The notes beneath the pieces were generated by a model. That model made no database searches and had not been told where the DNA came from. It saw nothing but the letters and a program-made list of their open reading frames with translations. A program made the position numbers and the translations under genes. A stretch of 64,000 nt of DNA. It comes from an alpha proteobacterium U9-1i. GTDB taxonomy: Bacteria > Pseudomonadota > Alphaproteobacteria > Caulobacterales > Aquidulcibacteraceae. The stretch covers positions 1,116,001 to 1,180,000 of the forward strand of contig BBSY01000002.1 of assembly GCA_000974665.1 (NCBI GenBank). The letters are read 5' to 3'. Shown here one piece after another: positions 45,421 to 52,896 of this stretch. Position 1 is the stretch's first letter. Every line of letters starts with the position of its first letter.

Positions 45421-46356
45421 GTGCTAGAGCCTGCGCCAATGGCGCAAAGTCTTGAGCAAAAAGAAGCTGATCTGTTCACGGCGCACCCGCTCGGCGCGGC
45501 CGAGCCCACTGCGATTTTCATCTTGGGGTCGCCGCGCACCGGCAGCACGCCGTTTTTTCAGGCGGTCGTCGCTGCGTTTTCGCTTCCGTACATATCCAAT
45601 TTCGCCAATACAGAGACGCCCAATCAGCCCGCAATCGGCATTCTGAAGAGCCACGCGGCGCGGGCGCCCGCGAGTTTTAAGAGCGCCTACGGAAAGATCG
45701 CCGGTATGGACGCCCCGTCCGAGGGGTCCGCTGTGATGCTGAATTGGTGCGGTGGCGGCCATCCGTCGGAGATCGTCAGCGCCGCTGTTCTGCCCGGTAA
45801 GGCCGCCCACTTGCGCGCGACACTCCGCGCCGTCGAGAGTGCAACTGGCGCGCCTCTGGTCATCAAGAACGCCTGGAATTGCTTTCGGCTTGGCTCGCTC
45901 GCGGCGGTGCTGCCGCGCGCGGGCTTCATCTGGATTCGGCGCGACATCGGCAAGGCCGCGGCCTCCGATCTGGCTGCGCGCTACGCCACCAAGTCCGATG
46001 CGAATGCTTGGAATTCGGCAACGCCACGCAACATCGCCGAACTCCAAAAGCTGCCTTATTGGGAGCAGGTGGTCGAAAACCAAGCCGCGTTTGCGCGCGC
46101 CATCAGTGAAGCAGCGGCCTCACTCGCGCCGGCGCGCTTCGTCGAGGTCTGGTGGGAGGATTTTGTCCGCGATCCAAATGCTGAACTCGCGAAGCTCGCG
46201 TCCAGGCTTGAGATCGCAAAGGAGCGAGCGTTGAGCACGCTCGATTCCGAAGCGTTCTCCAGCGAACGCGAAGGCGACCTTCCTGAGCAGGACGCAGTTC
46301 GCATTCAGGCTTTCATTGATGCAAACGCCCGCTTCGCGCCATTGCGGCGCAGCTAG
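45421..46356 (+). CDS. Sulfotransferase-family protein
   Basis: A 311-residue protein (305 from the alternative ATG at 45439). The 5'-phosphosulfate-binding loop is FILGSPRTGSTPFFQ near residue 35, and a 3'-phosphate-binding-like FIWIRRDIGKAAASDL is near residue 170, consistent with PAPS-dependent sulfotransferases. The VEVWWEDFVRDPNAEL segment is also typical of this fold. Acceptor unknown; surface glycan is plausible given the locus and the cysD-cysNC genes at 31306-34091. GTG at 45421 sits very close to GGGGGAGG, so the start is uncertain. Confidence 0.78.
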   Translation: MLEPAPMAQSLEQKEADLFTAHPLGAAEPTAIFILGSPRTGSTPFFQAVVAAFSLPYISNFANTETPNQPAIGILKSHAARAPASFKSAYGKIAGMDAPSEGSAVMLNWCGGGHPSEIVSAAVLPGKAAHLRATLRAVESATGAPLVIKNAWNCFRLGSLAAVLPRAGFIWIRRDIGKAAASDLAARYATKSDANAWNSATPRNIAELQKLPYWEQVVENQAAFARAISEAAASLAPARFVEVWWEDFVRDPNAELAKLASRLEIAKERALSTLDSEAFSSEREGDLPEQDAVRIQAFIDANARFAPLRRS

Positions 46357-46886
46357 TTGAAGAACCGCGCCGCAAGCTCGCGCACGCCGCCGAGATTGAA
46401 GGCCCAAACCGCGCCGGCGGCGAGGACGATCGTGATCGCTGTGACGATGCGGTCGAGCTCGCGATAACGCGCGCTTTTGGCGGTCTGCGCGCGCTCGCGT
46501 TTATCTGTGAGCGCACTTGTTACGCGTGCAACCACTTTGGGAATGGCGGCGCGCAAGGCTTCGGCGGCTTGTCGCGGATTATCGACGGCGATGCTTTCCG
46601 CCAAGCCTGGGGGCGTCAGCGCGCTTGGCGGTTCGCCGGCGCCCCGGAGCACCAGCACGCTATGGCCGGGCTCCGCCCGCAGCAACGCTGCGGCGGTCTC
46701 ATTCAGGCCTTCGACCAGCGCTGCTTCCGACCAAAGCAGAACCCGCACCACGCTCGGCCCGAACGTCACTTTGGGTAGCGAGATGCCAAGCTGGAAACGC
46801 ACCGGCGCGTGCTCTTCCAATTCGTTGGCAAGCGCGGTGGCCCAATCCTGATCCGCGCGGCCATGAAGGATGAGAAGGGCGACCAA
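46353..46886 (-). CDS. Tail-anchored protein with possible divergent TIR-like domain
   Basis: A 177-residue protein. LLILHGRADQDWATALANELEEHAPV resembles the first strand and helix of TIR domains (xSYxxxDxxWAxxLxxxLE), and LLWSEAALVEGLNETAAALL resembles the conserved Ser-...-Glu helix. The usual N-terminal SY is replaced by LH. A transmembrane segment (TAITIVLAAGAVWAFNL) lies near the C-terminus. The TIR assignment is a hypothesis. The gene ends in a CTAG stop overlap with the sulfotransferase. Confidence 0.55.
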   Translation of the reverse strand: MVALLILHGRADQDWATALANELEEHAPVRFQLGISLPKVTFGPSVVRVLLWSEAALVEGLNETAAALLRAEPGHSVLVLRGAGEPPSALTPPGLAESIAVDNPRQAAEALRAAIPKVVARVTSALTDKRERAQTAKSARYRELDRIVTAITIVLAAGAVWAFNLGGVRELAARFFN

Positions 46887-46887
46887 G

Positions 46888-47847
46888 TCAGCCTACCGCA
46901 GCCTCTGAAGGCTGCTCTTTCGCTCGCTTCGTTTGCTCATGAAACTCACGAAATGACCTATGCGCATCGACCGGTTTTATGTGCTCGACTTTTGTCGCAA
47001 CGACCCCAATTTCAATAGGTTTCATAAGAATTTTGCCGAGAGCCGGAGAGATTTTGGTGACGTTGTCATCGCCGCCGTATCGTTTGCGAAGTGCATCGAC
47101 GATGGGCTTTTTTAGCGATGGCAGCGCGTCCAGGAAGCTGCTCGGGTAGTTCGGATTGAAACCATCATAGACGACTCGATCGATCCTGAATCCGAATGAC
47201 TTCACAAGCTCAACGAGTGTTCGACGGTCGAAAGTTCGTATGTGTGTGTAGTGAACGGGCAGGCCGTGATAGTTCGAATAATAGAGGAAATTCTCGAGGT
47301 AAGGAACGCGGGCCGCGAGTTTTCCTCCGGTACGAAGTGACCAGTTCGCTGTAACGAGAAAATTCGACACGTTGAGCACGTGCTCAATAATGTCGGTCGC
47401 AGCAATAACGTCGAAATGCTCTTGGAACGGAAGGTGCTCGGCGTTCGCCATGATCCCAGTGACGCCATAGCGTTGAACGACGTCCACCAGTGATGGAGCT
47501 GCGATGTCGATGGCGGTGACGCTTCTGGGATTCCGACTCAGGAAATGCTTGATGAGGTAACCCCGCCCCGAGCCCACGTCGCAAACATCTTTGCCACTGA
47601 TGTCGCCGATGACTTCGGCGAATCGCGCGGAGAGGTTTTCGACGTATACGTTGCTTTCAACGGGGACTGATTGATTTCGCTTAGCTAGCGTGTCGTAAGT
47701 CTCAATGTAAGCGCCAATGCTGCTGTCAGCGCGATCCAAAGTTCGCAAATAGTCGATCCAACCGTCGCGTTGGAGTGCCGTCCAGCCGCAGGTCTGGCAT
47801 CGGACATTTTCCGTTAATGGCCCTCGGCAATCGCTGCAAACATACAT
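46888..47847 (-). CDS. SAM-dependent methyltransferase with N-terminal zinc ribbon
   Basis: A 319-residue class I methyltransferase. It begins with a C-x2-C ... C-x2-C ribbon (CSDCRG, CQTCGW) followed by motif I DVCDVGSGRGYLIKHFL near residue 90, TAIDIAAPSL and FDVIAATDIIEHVLN (motif III/post-I acid). Similar proteins methylate glycans or glycolipids in polysaccharide loci. The coding sequence is visibly less GC-rich than its flanks, suggesting lateral transfer. ATG at 47847 is preceded by no strong ribosome-binding site; the Wzt stop is 13 bases upstream. Confidence 0.82.
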   Translation of the reverse strand: MYVCSDCRGPLTENVRCQTCGWTALQRDGWIDYLRTLDRADSSIGAYIETYDTLAKRNQSVPVESNVYVENLSARFAEVIGDISGKDVCDVGSGRGYLIKHFLSRNPRSVTAIDIAAPSLVDVVQRYGVTGIMANAEHLPFQEHFDVIAATDIIEHVLNVSNFLVTANWSLRTGGKLAARVPYLENFLYYSNYHGLPVHYTHIRTFDRRTLVELVKSFGFRIDRVVYDGFNPNYPSSFLDALPSLKKPIVDALRKRYGGDDNVTKISPALGKILMKPIEIGVVATKVEHIKPVDAHRSFREFHEQTKRAKEQPSEAAVG

Positions 47848-47860
47848 AGTTGGACGCTCG

Positions 47861-49366
47861 TTACTTTGCGCAGGCTTCAAGCAGCGCGACGTTTGGTGGA
47901 CTGCTTGCCGCTACCCATTCTCCTGGTTGGTGGAATAAGCCAGGGTCAAACACAAGCTTGCCTTCCACCCTCAATCTAAATGAGCGCGAAAGAAGATCGT
48001 AGCGCACTGCGCTGGCACCATCGATCATATCATAGTGCTTGAACAAGCCCATTCCAAACACGTACTCGCCGCCGGTGAACAGACATTCCGCCATGTGCAG
48101 GCGCAGCCGGATGACTTCGCCGTCGGCGAAATTGTGCTCGTAATACGGGCTGAAATTCCGCGAAACGCCGATGCCTTCGGGCGTCATGAACAATATCGAG
48201 AGACGGAAGCGGAAATCGCCAGCGTGCTCGGCGACAATGCCGAACTCGAAGGTCACCGGATCGCCGCTGGTGATCTTGTCGGTGAGGCGATTGCGCTTGT
48301 CGAGAATGCGCACCCGCTCGATTTTCAGGCCGCGTTCGCCTGGCCAGCGCTCAAGCCCCTCAAGATTGGTCTCGCCTTCGTCATCAAGCATCGCCGCGAA
48401 CAGGCTTTGCTGCCATTTCGGCAGCGCTGCGCCAGCGCTTTCGGTTTGTTCGTCGTCCTCTTGTGGCGCCTTCGCAACCGCCGGCGAGGCGGCTTCTTGC
48501 GCAACGACGGGCGCCGCCGCTCCCTCGGCCTTCTCGTGCAACGCCTCGCGCTTGGCGTCGACCTCGGCCCAAAGCGCCTCGGTCTGCTTGCGCATCTTAA
48601 AGTTCAGCTCCTCGATGTAGGCCTCATAGACGCGCACCACGTCGAGCGCGGCGCCGTCCATCAAGATCGAGCCTTGGTGCATCCAGATGGCTCGATCGCA
48701 GAAGCGCAGGATTTCGCTGGTGGCGTGCGACACAAGAAGTAACGTGCATCCCGAGAGCGCCAGCTTCTTCATGCGATAGGCCGACTTGGCAGAGAAATAG
48801 GCGTCGCCCGCGCCAAGCACTTCGTCGACGATCAAGATGTCCGGCCGAATGGCGGTGGCGGCGGCGAATTGCAGGCGCGCCTGCATGCCGAGCGAATAGG
48901 ATTTCACCGGCTGATGAAGGAAATCCCCCAACTCAACGAAATCGGTCACTTCATGCAGCGCTTCTTCGAACTCGGCGCCGACCAGGCCGTTGTAGTTTAG
49001 GGACGCGACGATGTTTTCGTGCCCGGTGAACTCCGGATGGAAGCCTAGCCCCAGCTGCATCAGCGCTTGCACGGTGCCGTCGATCGCCACATTCCCGCTG
49101 GTCGGCGCGAAATTCTGGGTGATAAGGCGCAGCATTGTGGTCTTGCCCGCGCCGTTGCGGCCGATGACGCCGACGCGCTCGCCCTTTTGGATGCTGAACG
49201 ACACGTCGCGCAGCGCATGGAATTCGCCGAATTTCGGCTGCCGCGATTTCGGCAGCAGGCGCGTCAGGCCCATGCTGTCGAGCACCTGTTCCTGGCGCGA
49301 GCCGAACAAGCGGTAAATCTTCGAGACGTGCTCGAAATGGACGGCGGGCGCGTTAGGCGAAGTCAT
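47861..49366 (-). CDS. wzt: ABC exporter ATPase with C-terminal glycan-binding domain (Wzt)
   Basis: A 501-residue ATPase of the polysaccharide export family. Walker A GVIGRNGAGKTTMLRL, signature SYSLGMQARLQFAAA, Walker B ILIVDEVLGAGD and switch VSHATSEIL. Residues ~255-330 form a helical, Ala/Glu-rich linker, and ~340-501 a beta-sandwich like the Wzt C-terminal domain that reads the terminal modification of the O-chain. It overlaps the permease gene by 14 bases. The terminal residue it recognises may be set by the methyltransferases here. Confidence 0.92.
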   Translation of the reverse strand: MTSPNAPAVHFEHVSKIYRLFGSRQEQVLDSMGLTRLLPKSRQPKFGEFHALRDVSFSIQKGERVGVIGRNGAGKTTMLRLITQNFAPTSGNVAIDGTVQALMQLGLGFHPEFTGHENIVASLNYNGLVGAEFEEALHEVTDFVELGDFLHQPVKSYSLGMQARLQFAAATAIRPDILIVDEVLGAGDAYFSAKSAYRMKKLALSGCTLLLVSHATSEILRFCDRAIWMHQGSILMDGAALDVVRVYEAYIEELNFKMRKQTEALWAEVDAKREALHEKAEGAAAPVVAQEAASPAVAKAPQEDDEQTESAGAALPKWQQSLFAAMLDDEGETNLEGLERWPGERGLKIERVRILDKRNRLTDKITSGDPVTFEFGIVAEHAGDFRFRLSILFMTPEGIGVSRNFSPYYEHNFADGEVIRLRLHMAECLFTGGEYVFGMGLFKHYDMIDGASAVRYDLLSRSFRLRVEGKLVFDPGLFHQPGEWVAASSPPNVALLEACAK

Positions 49367-50162
49367 AGAAGACCTGCTTCGAGCGCCGGAAAACCGAATA
49401 GCCGAACGCAAACACAATCAGCGACATCGCCCCGCCCGCGATGAGTGTCGAGACCGGCGGGATCTGATCGAGAATGATCAGATACTGAAAGCAGATCACG
49501 AAATAGTAGAGCGGATTGCCGTACATCAGGCTCTTCATTTCGTCCGGGATCATTTCCGGCGTGTAGGCGATGGGCGTCAGGATCAGCAGCATCATAGTGA
49601 TGAAATAGATCATCTGCGCCAGATCGCGGACGAGCAGTGCCGCGAGCGACAGTAGCCAACACACCCCGGTGGTGAACATGAGCAGAAACAGCGCGACGAT
49701 AGGCACCAGGGCGAAAGTCCAGCTCGGCGAGCTGAAGGCAAAATCCGAGAACAGCAGAATGATCGAACCCGTCGCCATGCTGGCGCTGCCAACAAGCACG
49801 CTGCGCAGCGGGATCATTTCCGCCGGAAATACCGTATTGAGCATCACCGCGCGGTTGGACGAGAGTGATAGTGTGCCCGCTGAAAGCGCCTGCGCGAACG
49901 CCAAGAACGGCACAATTCCGCAGAAGACGTAGAGCACGTATTCCGTCGTCGTCATCGTCGTGATGCGGACCTTGAAGATCACCGCGTAGGTCAAAGCATA
50001 AACCGAGAGCATAAGTAGCGGGCCAACGATCACCCAGATCACGCCCAGCACCGAGCCGGCGTACGCACTCCTGATCTCCACCCACGTCGTCCGCAGCAGG
50101 ATCGACCGGTGCTTGTTGATCGCAACAAAGGGCGCGGAGAGGGCGGCGAGGAGTGCGAGCAT
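49353..50162 (-). CDS. wzm: ABC-2-type polysaccharide export permease (Wzm)
   Basis: A 269-residue integral membrane protein with six predicted helices. The region RTTWVEIRSAYAGSVLGVIWVIVGPLLMLSVYALTY is the conserved N-terminal amphipathic segment and first helix of Wzm/TagG permeases; ILTPIAYTPEMIPDEMK is the conserved periplasmic loop. It partners with the overlapping wzt to export lipid-linked glycan. Start at 50162; an upstream extension is basic and unlike the family. Confidence 0.9.
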   Translation of the reverse strand: MLALLAALSAPFVAINKHRSILLRTTWVEIRSAYAGSVLGVIWVIVGPLLMLSVYALTYAVIFKVRITTMTTTEYVLYVFCGIVPFLAFAQALSAGTLSLSSNRAVMLNTVFPAEMIPLRSVLVGSASMATGSIILLFSDFAFSSPSWTFALVPIVALFLLMFTTGVCWLLSLAALLVRDLAQMIYFITMMLLILTPIAYTPEMIPDEMKSLMYGNPLYYFVICFQYLIILDQIPPVSTLIAGGAMSLIVFAFGYSVFRRSKQVFYDFA

Positions 50163-50188
50163 ATCTATTCCGGCGCCGAGGATATCAT

Positions 50189-51406
50189 TCAGCGAGCTAG
50201 CACGCCGCGTGCGCGCCGCGCAACGCCGCGGGGAATCGCTTTCACTCGTTCGGCGAATGCCCTGACCTGCGCCATTGTGTTCTCCGCCCATTTGTGGCGC
50301 CTGATCTCGCCTTCGTTGGTGCGAAACTCTTGGTAGTGGCGCGGCGGCGCATGGACGAGGGCGGCGAACTCTTCATCGCCGAACCCCAGCTTTTTGGCCA
50401 CGAACGCGGTGTCCGTCGCCAATTCATTATCCGTGTAGAGCGGACGCTCCAGCTCCGCGAGTGCTTCATCGCGGGTCATTGTGCCGGCGACGATCAGGCT
50501 GGAGAGGTGGGCTTTGCGCTTGTCGTAACCGAATTTGGCGGGCAGGTAGTGCGCCTGATACCAGCGCGTCCACACCGACTCGTAATGCTTGCCGCCATAA
50601 TAGCGCCAGCCGAAGCTCTTCTCGAGCAACGCAATCGCCGCGGTCTTGTCGTAGGCGATGAGATTGAGCGGCGCAACGAAGCGCAGCTTCTGTAACATCG
50701 TCACGTAATAATCGTGGAAGCCGAGGATTGGAAACGAACGCAGCGGCGCTTCGCCAAACTTGCGATGAATGTCGCGGATGTGGGTCGCATCCATTGAATC
50801 GTAGCCCCACGATTGCGGCAAAACGCCTTCTGTGGCGAAATTGTTGCCGCTGATCACGTAGGTGATCTCGTGCTGAAGCGCTTTCTTGACCAGCGCCGAG
50901 GTGAATGCGTGGTCCTGCGGAATGTCTTGGTTGGCGACATGCGACCTAAGGAAAGCGCGCTGAAGGTCGCGCATCTCGTGCCAGTCGATCACCTCGGTGT
51001 CGAGATGCAGGCCGAGGCCGGTGATGATCTGCTCGATGTTCTTGACGGCGAGCTCTGAGTTCCAGCCCGCGTCGACGTGAACGACCAGTGGCCGCAATCC
51101 CCATTCAACGATCTTTACAGCGAGGAACGAGGAATCGACGCCCCCTGACAAGCCGATGATGCAATCGTAGGGCTTGTTCGCGCCCACAGTCTTGATCACG
51201 TCAAGCAGGGCGCTCAACTCATCCGCGCCCTTGGCGTTCGGCTTCCAATGCGGCCGGATGTTGCGATCAAAACCATGGCAGTGTGAGCAGATGCCGCCGG
51301 CATCAAAGGTGATCTCCGGGTCGGTGGTGTCCATGACGCAGCGGACGCACATTCGGTAGGGCTGGGCCCCGCCATTTGGGCTCCATGCGGACGTGATCAA
51401 TGCCAT
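50189..51406 (-). CDS. N-acetyl sugar amidotransferase (WbpG-like), copy 1
   Basis: A 405-residue PP-loop enzyme that turns an acetamido group of a sugar into acetamidino using ammonia from HisH/HisF-type partners. Zinc-ribbon cysteines 20, 23, 40 and 43 (MCVRCVMDTTDPEI, ICSHC), PP-loop SGGVDS at 87-92, HVDAGWNSELAVKNI, and YYGGKHYESVWTRWYQAHYLPAKFGYDKRKAHLSSLI. First of a minus-strand run with wzm and wzt (26 bases to wzm). A second, longer copy is at 56561. Confidence 0.92.
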   Translation of the reverse strand: MALITSAWSPNGGAQPYRMCVRCVMDTTDPEITFDAGGICSHCHGFDRNIRPHWKPNAKGADELSALLDVIKTVGANKPYDCIIGLSGGVDSSFLAVKIVEWGLRPLVVHVDAGWNSELAVKNIEQIITGLGLHLDTEVIDWHEMRDLQRAFLRSHVANQDIPQDHAFTSALVKKALQHEITYVISGNNFATEGVLPQSWGYDSMDATHIRDIHRKFGEAPLRSFPILGFHDYYVTMLQKLRFVAPLNLIAYDKTAAIALLEKSFGWRYYGGKHYESVWTRWYQAHYLPAKFGYDKRKAHLSSLIVAGTMTRDEALAELERPLYTDNELATDTAFVAKKLGFGDEEFAALVHAPPRHYQEFRTNEGEIRRHKWAENTMAQVRAFAERVKAIPRGVARRARGVLAR

Positions 51407-51530
51407 GAGACGTTACGCGCTGATGTCTTATGCCGCGGGGTCTGATAAATGAAGGCGTTGGCCCCGTAGCAACGCTGGCCGATCTATTAGACGTTTGGGT
51501 CCATTGTGTTCAAGGTATGATGGCGCCGCG
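51407..51530. promoter_or_regulatory. Divergent promoter region of the polysaccharide locus
   Basis: Only 124 bases separate the minus-strand amidotransferase-wzm-wzt run from the plus-strand run that reaches the right edge. TATGAT at 51517-51522, with a TTTGGG 16 bases before it, is a weak plus-strand promoter candidate that would start transcription close to the ATG at 51531. Confidence 0.35.
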
Positions 51531-52229
51531 ATGAAATTGACGACAAGCGAGGCGCTCGCGGCCTATATGGTGGATGATTGGATCTCCGTCCTGAGCGCAC
51601 GAGCGGGCGCTGAGACGGGGCAGATGATCCCTCAGTGCCAACAATGGCTCGATGATGCCCCAGCAAAGCGGATGCTGTTCTCAGATCTCTATGGGGATAT
51701 CTTGCGCGGCTGCGGTCCCAAGCGGGTGCTCGATGTAGGGGGCGGGCTGACCCATCTGACTGCGTCGCTTGCAGCGCACGGCACCTATTGCCTCGTCGAC
51801 CCGCTGCACCATGACGGAGCGGCGTTGCAACGGGCGATCATCACGGCCGCGCCGCCCTTTGAGATCATTCGCGGCGATTGGAGTGCGTCCGGTGTCGGCG
51901 AAGGATGGGATGTCATCATCGCGAACGATCTGTTTCCGAACGTCGACCAACGTCTCGCGGCGTTTCTGGCGTGGGCGGTGCCGCGCGCGAGAGAGGTGCG
52001 GCTGTCGTTGACCTTCTACAATAACGGGCGCTCCTATGAAGTGCAGCGGGTTGATGCTGAGGAGAAGCTTACTGTGCTCGCTTTTGACGGCGAGGCGACG
52101 CGCCGCGCGCTTGTTCCGTATGCCTCGCGCATCGCCGGCTGGTCGCCCGAGGTGTTTGACGCTAGCCAGGGCTCATTGTTCGCCAATGGCCGCCACGTCG
52201 CGACGTTGAGCGTGAAGGGGGATTTCTAG
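51531..52229 (+). CDS. SAM-dependent methyltransferase
   Basis: A 232-residue class I methyltransferase-like protein. Motif I is RVLDVGGGLTHLTASLA near residue 66, CLVDPLHHDG follows as the acidic-loop equivalent, and WDVIIANDLFPNVDQRL is the post-I acid region. Substrate unknown; probably the glycan or its precursor. The ATG at 51531 is the first in-frame start consistent with the fold. The SGNH gene begins one base after its stop. Confidence 0.75.
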   Translation: MKLTTSEALAAYMVDDWISVLSARAGAETGQMIPQCQQWLDDAPAKRMLFSDLYGDILRGCGPKRVLDVGGGLTHLTASLAAHGTYCLVDPLHHDGAALQRAIITAAPPFEIIRGDWSASGVGEGWDVIIANDLFPNVDQRLAAFLAWAVPRAREVRLSLTFYNNGRSYEVQRVDAEEKLTVLAFDGEATRRALVPYASRIAGWSPEVFDASQGSLFANGRHVATLSVKGDF

Positions 52230-52230
52230 C

Positions 52231-52896
52231 TTGGTGCGCGCGATCCGAGTTTGCTTTTTTGGTGATTCCATTTGCGTCGGCCAGGACGTGACCTTGCACA
52301 AGACCTGGGTTGTGCGGACGTCGCGCGCGTTGTCCGAGCATTTCGCGCCGCGCGGGATCGAGATTGTTGTGTCCAATCCTTCCGTCAACGGCAACACCAC
52401 GCGGCAGGCGCTGGAGCGCATGGCGTTCGATGTTCAATCGCGCGCCGTTGATGTGCTGATCATACAATTCGGCCTGAACGACCTGAATTATTGGGACACC
52501 GATCGCGGCGTGCCGCGCGTGACGCGCGAAGCGTTCGCCGCCAATCTCGCGGAAATGGCCGCACGCGGGCGCGCCAACGGAGCGCGGGACGTCTCAATTA
52601 GCACCAATCACCCGACAACACGAAAAGACGCACGCGCTGGCCTGCCGACAAGCTATCAAGCCGACAATGAGCTTTACAACGTGGCCATTCGAGATGTCGC
52701 CAGTGCGACGGGCGCGGGCCTCAATGACGTCGAAGCGCATGTTTTTGACCTCACAGAACGTGACGCCGGCGCTATCGCAAAGCTGGTTTTGGCCGACGGC
52801 CTGCATCTGAGCGAAGCTGGGCACGATCTCTACGCGGACTTCATGACGCCGCGCGCCATCGCTGCGGTGAATCGTGTTTTGGCGTCTGTGCGATGA
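52231..52896 (+). CDS. SGNH/GDSL hydrolase
   Basis: A 221-residue esterase-like protein with a complete set of SGNH blocks: nucleophile FFGDSICVG, oxyanion Gly region SNPSVNGNT, block III FGLNDLN, and block V DGLHLSEAGH (Asp-x2-His). No signal peptide, so it acts in the cytoplasm or on the inner leaflet, perhaps as a sugar O-acetylesterase or acyltransferase. TTG at 52231 or GTG at 52234 is the start; GGGGG lies 9-12 bases upstream. It overlaps the next gene by four bases. Confidence 0.82.
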   Translation: MVRAIRVCFFGDSICVGQDVTLHKTWVVRTSRALSEHFAPRGIEIVVSNPSVNGNTTRQALERMAFDVQSRAVDVLIIQFGLNDLNYWDTDRGVPRVTREAFAANLAEMAARGRANGARDVSISTNHPTTRKDARAGLPTSYQADNELYNVAIRDVASATGAGLNDVEAHVFDLTERDAGAIAKLVLADGLHLSEAGHDLYADFMTPRAIAAVNRVLASVR

